64,000 nucleotides of DNA. It comes from Patellaria atrata CBS 101060. Taxonomy: Eukaryota; Ascomycota; Dothideomycetes; Patellariales; Patellariaceae. A program made the position numbers and the translations under genes. Position 1 is the stretch's first letter. The number at the start of each line of letters is the position of its first letter. Of this stretch, positions 58,721 through 64,000 are shown piece after piece. The stretch covers positions 634,666-698,665 of the forward strand of contig MU006098.1 of NCBI GenBank assembly GCA_010093705.1. The letters run 5' to 3'. The notes beneath the pieces were generated by a model, which was not told where the DNA came from, did not search any database, and was given only the letters and a program-made list of their open reading frames with translations.

Positions 58721-58876
58721 TCTCAATCCATGCGTGTTGATCAACTTATCTTGTTTCCTAGTGCTGTACTGTACAACCGCTACTCTCTCAGCTTACACCA
58801 ACAAGCAAATTCGAACCTAAGAACAAGATCAAAAATGTTGCCTGGAGTCTGGAGAAACTCAGTAAAACAGACCGTG

Positions 58877-59050
58877 CGGTATCGGCATACCGTCGTTCTA
58901 GTTCCAAGCCGGCACTGCCGGAATCCGGCTCGCTAGAACTAGGTCTAAAGTTGAACTATACCCTAGTTCTTAGGTCACCTTGCATGTTTTTCAACAAAAT
59001 TATCAACAAACCGGTACTCGGGACTTTAGACTATATAGTTCTGCTAGGTA
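58877..59050. repeat. cluster of short inverted repeats
   Basis: CGGTAT-CGGC-ATACCG at 58877-58892 is a perfect 6-bp stem. GTTCTAG at 58895-58901 pairs with CTAGAAC at 58933-58939, with AGCCGG/CCGGCT nested inside. AACTAGG pairs with CCTAGTT a little further on. A TCTAAAGT stretch near 58943 recurs inverted near 59027. This resembles a palindromic element or MITE remnant; no terminal repeats or target duplication are clear. Confidence 0.55.
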
Positions 59051-59542
59051 GTTCCATACTTTCCATCCGTTCCTCTGCGGTAAAAGGGAAAATCATAGTT
59101 CGAATTACCAGTGCGTTCCCCATATCACCAATTTTCTTCTATTCTCCCATTTCTACCTTTATACCTCCAACATAGCGAAAAATTCCCATTTGAGGGCTCA
59201 TTAGATTCAAAGTGAGTTTCATTCTTTCCTAATAATTGTGATTAGTGACCTTAAGACCTCCCCGATGGAGCATTCTGCATTTTATTGAGGTTCCGCGCTC
59301 AGTCTCAAAGGAATCTCCAACTTTTCTGTACAGGAGAGATTAATACGTTCAAAGATTTTCCAACTGCGCAGTGGACTCACCGTATGGATCTGCTAACTGT
59401 ACGGTCGCCTTGAGCGGGTCTCCAACATTCCTGGATCAAAACAACGACAATATACGAGGGACGCACAAGCGTAACTCAACAGAGTTATTCGAATAGCGTA
59501 TAGAGGCAAAGGAACGCGAATATTCCAGTACAGAATATAGCT

Positions 59543-61136
59543 ATGCTTTCTATTTATGCTCTTAGTATCCCCGAAATTCTCTCTTGCATTTTCGAGCAAG
59601 TACTGCAGATCACATCTCCAGATCAATCCTAGCCTAGTACTGCGATTACATTCAGGTCACAGTCTCATCCTATCTTAAACTGTGCACTGGTCAATAAATT
59701 ATGGTCTCAAGAAGCGCTCAGAGTTCTTTCGAGCCTGAATACATCTCTACCAGGAAGTAAATTGATACCCTTGGACAATATCGAAAGCTACCAGAAATTA
59801 GCGAGGAGAATTCGACGATTGAATATTTTAGACCCGGAAGATTTCTCTACGAAACTCACTTTCGATGTGAGAAGCCTTGACCTTCCTCTATTGACCTGCC
59901 TCGGGTTCCATCTGAAACTAGTCAAAGATGATGCCAACATGCGAGCGTTCATATCGTGGCTATCACGAGTTGGTACCAACATCACCGAGTTAAAATTTTG
60001 GAACGACCTTCTACCTATAAGTCTCAACCGTCCTCCTACACTAAAACATGTTCTTAATCACATTCCTGGGAGCTGTCCACGGCTAGAGACCTTGCGAGTC
60101 CCGAATGAAGCTGAAGTAAACATCGAACAATTTCGGGATTTCTTTTCTGAGGCTCATTATCTCAAATGCATTTCAATCGGAGACTATCCCATTGCGGAGC
60201 CAATTCTTACAGCTTTAACCCTCCAGAGGCGAACTGAACCCAACTATCTATCATGTCCACTATGTCTAGCCTTCCCCTATTCGACCTCGGCTTCAATCCC
60301 TCCCTGGACATACTCTTCAATAATATTGTTAACCTTTTAATCACCTGCAATAATTACACATTTACCCTAATGTCTTCGTATCTATCTAATCTTCAGTATC
60401 TTACTTTTCACCTCCTTCAGGCCCGATATAACTCCCTTGGCCGTCTGTTCTCCCATTTGACCCACTTACGTCGTTTACAAACCCTCACCTTATCCTGTGC
60501 ACGCGCGTACTGACCCAGAGGTCATTCTTAGTGATTCCAATCTTTTCAGCTTAACGAAGCTCAACAATTTGCGTGTCCTCTCCATTAAATCTGCTTATAT
60601 TGTCCGTATAGCCTTTATCTCAGTCGACATGTGCGACGCGCACCTTAATTCCCTAGCATCGGAGCTTCCTAATCTCAATGCGTTGGAACTTCCCCCCGAG
60701 GTAACAATTCCTAAGTTAAGTAATGACACACTTTTAAGCTTAAGCAGGGGTTGAGAGACTGCGAATCAAAAGCAACTTTGATCTTCTTTTCTTGCCTCTC
60801 GATCAGCCATGTCTTTTCCCCAAGCTGATACAAATTTGCATTCAACCCTTCGTCAGCAACTACCGGGAAAATCCCGTCCGAAATGTTATAGATGTACTAA
60901 ACCACCACTTCGCGCGGGTTAGAGTGTTAGAACTCTGGGAACCGGATCGCAGGACTAAATGTTCGGTTCCAGGGAGGGCATTCGAACCCCCTTGGACGAG
61001 GACACTCGTTGAGGAACTATTTGTGCCATTTTCAGGTCGAAAAAATGAAACGAAGAATATATCAGCGATGCGTAACTCACCATCGTATGGCGTCTTCAGG
61101 TATGCTCCGCGCGTAGCAGATGTGAGCAGAGCTTGA
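59543..61136 (+). pseudogene. decayed F-box protein gene with LRR-like region
   Basis: The first residues (MLSIYALSIPEILSCIFEQV) and, 100 bp on in the same frame, PILNCALVNKLWSQEALRVL make a typical fungal F-box. They are separated by a TAG at 59630-59632 with no sensible intron across it. The reading then stays open through ITELKFWNDLL and SCPRLETLRVPNEAEVNIEQ to about 60250. There it shifts frame to SSLPLFDLGFNPSLDILFNN, shifts again near 60500 to TDPEVILSDSNLFSLTKLNN, and again near 60750 to RLRIKSNFDLLFLPLDQPCL. None of the breaks has plausible splice sites. At least three frameshifts and one stop indicate a dead gene, unless the assembly is poor here. Confidence 0.65.
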
Positions 61137-63166
61137 AAGGAGAATATAACGAGGGAAGGTGTTGACAGAGCGATATCTCCTCCTATGTCATTGTTAGCAT
61201 TCTTCGGCCTTCGTCAAGGTTACAGTTTATGTTCTGGTCCGCTGTCAGTTTCAAAGTATTCATAAGCACTCAATTACCGGGGCGGTTAGAGCCACTTATG
61301 TGGGTTTCACTATCTCGATTGAGTAAAGTCGATGATTCTCGGGACATCGGGCATATAGCATCTGAAGAATGTCAGATTAGGGAGTAGATATATAACAGAT
61401 TCTGCCAGTCACGAGTATTCAAGTCCGCATGAGAGGAGGAACGAGTTAGATAAATTGCAAGAAGTTCAATATACGTTAAAGCGGCCAAACTTTTGTATCA
61501 CCTATCACCTGTTGATGTTAACCGACATACTTCCGTATTAGAGAAATACAACTTCTTTCGGCTACTTGAGTCATACTATCTCATTATAATGGCTTTTAAG
61601 AATTGTCCGAAGAGGTTTTTCTTGCGCAAGTTTCCAATGACTATTCCGAGCAGTTGGTTTCGTCAAAAGTAGTTCCTCATAAGACCCTAACGTACCTAAT
61701 AAGGGCTAGATTGAGTTTCGAATGGAATTTCAATTACACTACAGCGTTTGACTAGTAACTTTACAACCCATATGGAGCTGGAGGCTGCACTCCAGAAGAG
61801 GATAGTTGCGTAGATTTACCGATGACCTTACGGAATCGGCCTCACCGTGTCAACAATATTGCACCGCTAAAGCAGCCACGTAAGGAACTGATTCGACAAC
61901 CTTCCATATCCCTGTGTGGTGATTGAGAGATGCCCGATTCTGGAATTGATATCAAAAGCAGGATACGTCATATAGGCTTTTGTTCGTAAATCTGTTATCC
62001 CTACGCATCCAACTTCCTTTTTGCAATATTCTTGATTATAAATCTAAATGCGAAATGCCGACTGTAGTATTCTTTGTGGTCCTTGACACTAGAGTATTGA
62101 TTCTTGGGACACACCCTAATTAATGTTTCAAGTTAGAAGTTCGGGTTACTGCTCCCTTGTCCATCTCTAATGAAAATTTCCTTTCCTTCCACCGGACACC
62201 GGGAATAATGCGTGAGAACGAACGAGTTTCCCTACCGTCGTTTTACAAACGAAAAGGGCGTAAGTAAATAGGCCTAAATAGCTAATACCCGGTGAATAAA
62301 AGAGCTTTAAGGGACTGTTATTTTAATACCTCCTCCTTACTACATTAACACCCCTCTCTAAAAAGGGGAGGAGACTAACCTAAAGGGGTAGTCAAATAAA
62401 GTATACCTTATATACCTACCCTCTGGTAGGAGGACGCCTTCCATTTTAATATAGATCTTAACGCTTCATCTTCATCTATAGCGGTAGCTTAAATTCATGC
62501 TCAGATTCGTACTCAGATTCGTACTCAGATTCGTACTCAGATTTGTGCTTTGATTCGTGGTTAGATACGGCTTTAGATTCGTAAGGTGCTTAGACACATC
62601 TCCAGATACGGCATCAGATACGGCATGGATTCGTGCTTATATAGAAGAATTTAACGGACTTTATTAGTTAAGTTTCAGAGTAGATAATACTTCATAAACG
62701 ACAGCCAATTATAACCTTAATCGTGCAGTCATATTATGAATTCTACACTGGGCTATGTATAGATCTTAGATACCTGCATTACTAAGGTACAACTTGTTCA
62801 GTAATCGAAACTCCCATGCTTTGAAGATACCCCTGATCATCGTGCGGTAAAAGTCTTCCAGATTGGGATTCAATGACTAAGGATGTCAAAGGGCGTACCT
62901 AAAGTTATCAGAAACTTAACAGAACCTCATGATGATTGTCAAAGACAGTCAAAGCGCATAGGTGTATTATTTGTAATAACTCGGTCGAAAGAGAACTCGA
63001 AAGAGCGAGAAATGGAGCGGATAAAAGATAAACTGAGGAGGCCATCCCACTACCAATATTCTCAACAGATAACTTAAACTCTAAGACGACAACAACAACA
63101 CGTTGATTCAGATTCTCAAACACTCTCAACTAACACTCGAACATCACATAATTCTCGAATTCCAAA
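61137..63166. other. 2 kb gene-free stretch
   Basis: No gene supported. It becomes AT-rich past 62200, contains a CCTACC-CTCT-GGTAGG hairpin near 62417-62432 and the minisatellite at 62498-62640, and ends in the 5' leader of the reductase gene (CAA-rich near 63090). Confidence 0.45.
62498..62640 (+). repeat. degenerate 12-bp minisatellite (TCAGATTCGTAC)
   Basis: Three near-perfect units of TCAGATTCGTAC at about 62501-62537 pass into diverged units (TCAGATTTGTGC, TTGATTCGTGGT, TTAGATACGGCT, TTAGATTCG, TCAGATACGGCA twice) up to about 62640. The gradient from clean to diverged units suggests an old array with recent expansion at one end. Confidence 0.8.
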
Positions 63167-64000
63167 ATGGCAGAAACCGTCCTCCTTACCGGCGCTTCTG
63201 GCAACATCGGTAACGTCACCCTCATCCACCTCCTCGCCGCTGGCTATAAGGTCCGCGCTGTACTACGCTCCCTCCAAAAGACCCGCGCGGCCTTGGAAGC
63301 GCAATTTCCCGTCGCAATGTCTTCCGGTGCGCTCACCTTTGTCGAGATCCCCGACATGACAATCCCGGGGTCCTTCGACGCAGCCACAGAAGGCGTGGGT
63401 TATGCCATCCATGTCGCAACGCCGTTGGCCGGGTCGGACTATGTGGAGACAATGGCGAAACCGGCGGTTAAAGTTAACGAAAATGTATTAGAAGCAGCGA
63501 GGAAGGCGGGGACCGTGAAAAGGATAGTCATCACTGGGTCCATCGTCTCGATCGTTCCATTCAAAGATGTTCGGGAAGGGTATACCTTCTCTGAGAAAGA
63601 CTGGACGGATATCGGACCTGAGCAGGCGGCCCAAAGCATTCAAGGTGGGTACGTGTACTCGAAGGTGCTGTCGGAGAGGAAGGCGTGGGAGTGGATTAAG
63701 GAGAAGAAGCCTGGTTTCGATTTGGTGGTGCTGAATGTGCCGAGTGTGATAGGCCGTAGCCCGGAACCGTTTTATACTCCGCGACCTGCAGTGATTGGGG
63801 GTAATGGAAGCTTGGTGAGGGAGCTATTCGATGTGGAGAAAGTGGGATCCTTGGTTCCATTTTCCTCGTAAGTTCCTTCACTCATCCACCCAGTACTAGA
63901 AACGCAAAAGACCTTCGCAATATCTCCTATCATTTATCTTTTGCTAACATTCTCAGGGACGTTGACGACGTAGCTCGTCTCCATGTCCTGTCCCTCAACG
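63167..64000 (+). CDS. NAD(P)-dependent extended SDR reductase (GRE2/dihydroflavonol-reductase-like), partial
   Basis: Exon 1 is 63167-63867; an 89-bp intron (GTAAGT to CTCAG) follows and exon 2 starts at 63957 and runs off the window. The start MAETVLLTGASGNIGNVTLI has the TGxxGxxG nucleotide-binding motif. VITGSIVSIV supplies the catalytic Ser, and GGYVYSKVLSERKAWEW the YxxxK pair. DVDDVARLHVLSL after the splice matches the conserved DVRDVA segment. This is the group of aldehyde/ketone reductases containing yeast Gre2, fungal aldehyde reductases and plant dihydroflavonol reductases. Substrate cannot be told. The gene is cut only by the window edge. Confidence 0.93.

Larger units (their letters stand above)
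58123..59542. other. 1.4 kb gap with SINE and inverted repeats
   Basis: No protein gene supported. It contains the SINE copy at 58509-58720, GTACTGTAC at 58766-58774 and a cluster of inverted repeats at 58877-59050. Confidence 0.5.

Overview
This is a 64 kb piece of a filamentous ascomycete (Pezizomycotina) nuclear genome. Genes are short and carry many small introns, mostly 45-90 bp with GTRNGT starts and CTAAC/CTGAC-like branch points. The fungal-specific families seen (DUF3431, Zn2Cys6 regulators, STAND-type N-terminal domains, RGS-LOV photoreceptors) fit. The RGS-LOV gene resembles BcLOV4 of Botrytis, so Leotiomycetes is a reasonable guess, but the sequence alone does not prove it. I worked out exon structures by hand from splice signals, and the reading frame closes across the joins given for every spliced gene called intact.

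Layout. 1-11 kb: a STAND-N/ZZ-finger protein, an orphan membrane-type protein (minus strand), a long gene-free stretch with a 30-base poly-C run, and a GC-rich basic disordered protein. 11-19 kb: a DUF3431 type II membrane protein, the NTO1 chromatin reader (EPL1-like + two PHD fingers), and a divergent cystinosin. 20-24 kb: an RGS-LOV blue-light receptor and the NatB catalytic subunit NAT3/NAA20. 24-32 kb: a repeat-bearing gap with a tRNA-derived SINE, a secreted FAD/BBE oxidase and a small unknown protein. 33-40 kb: FACT subunit POB3, kinetochore NNF1 and a divergent cytochrome b561 protein with a very long basic tail. 42-44 kb: a Zn2Cys6 regulator. 44-50 kb: about 5 kb without convincing genes, then a broken LPxEIR (F-box-like/2EXR-type) gene. 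50-58 kb: an unknown disordered protein with a C-terminal Cys/His motif, a TRM61-like tRNA methyltransferase divergent from a DCR2-type phosphatase, and a 6-phosphogluconate-dehydrogenase-like reductase. 58-64 kb: a second SINE copy, clustered inverted repeats, a decayed F-box gene, a minisatellite, and an SDR reductase cut by the window edge.

The genes are mostly unrelated housekeeping and regulatory genes and do not form a pathway or biosynthetic cluster. Several pairs are divergent and may share promoters (NTO1/cystinosin, NNF1/b561, TRM61-like/DCR2). The most interesting items are the intact RGS-LOV photoreceptor, the two-copy SINE family, and a 9-mer (GTACTGTAC) that occurs at least 11 times, always outside exons.
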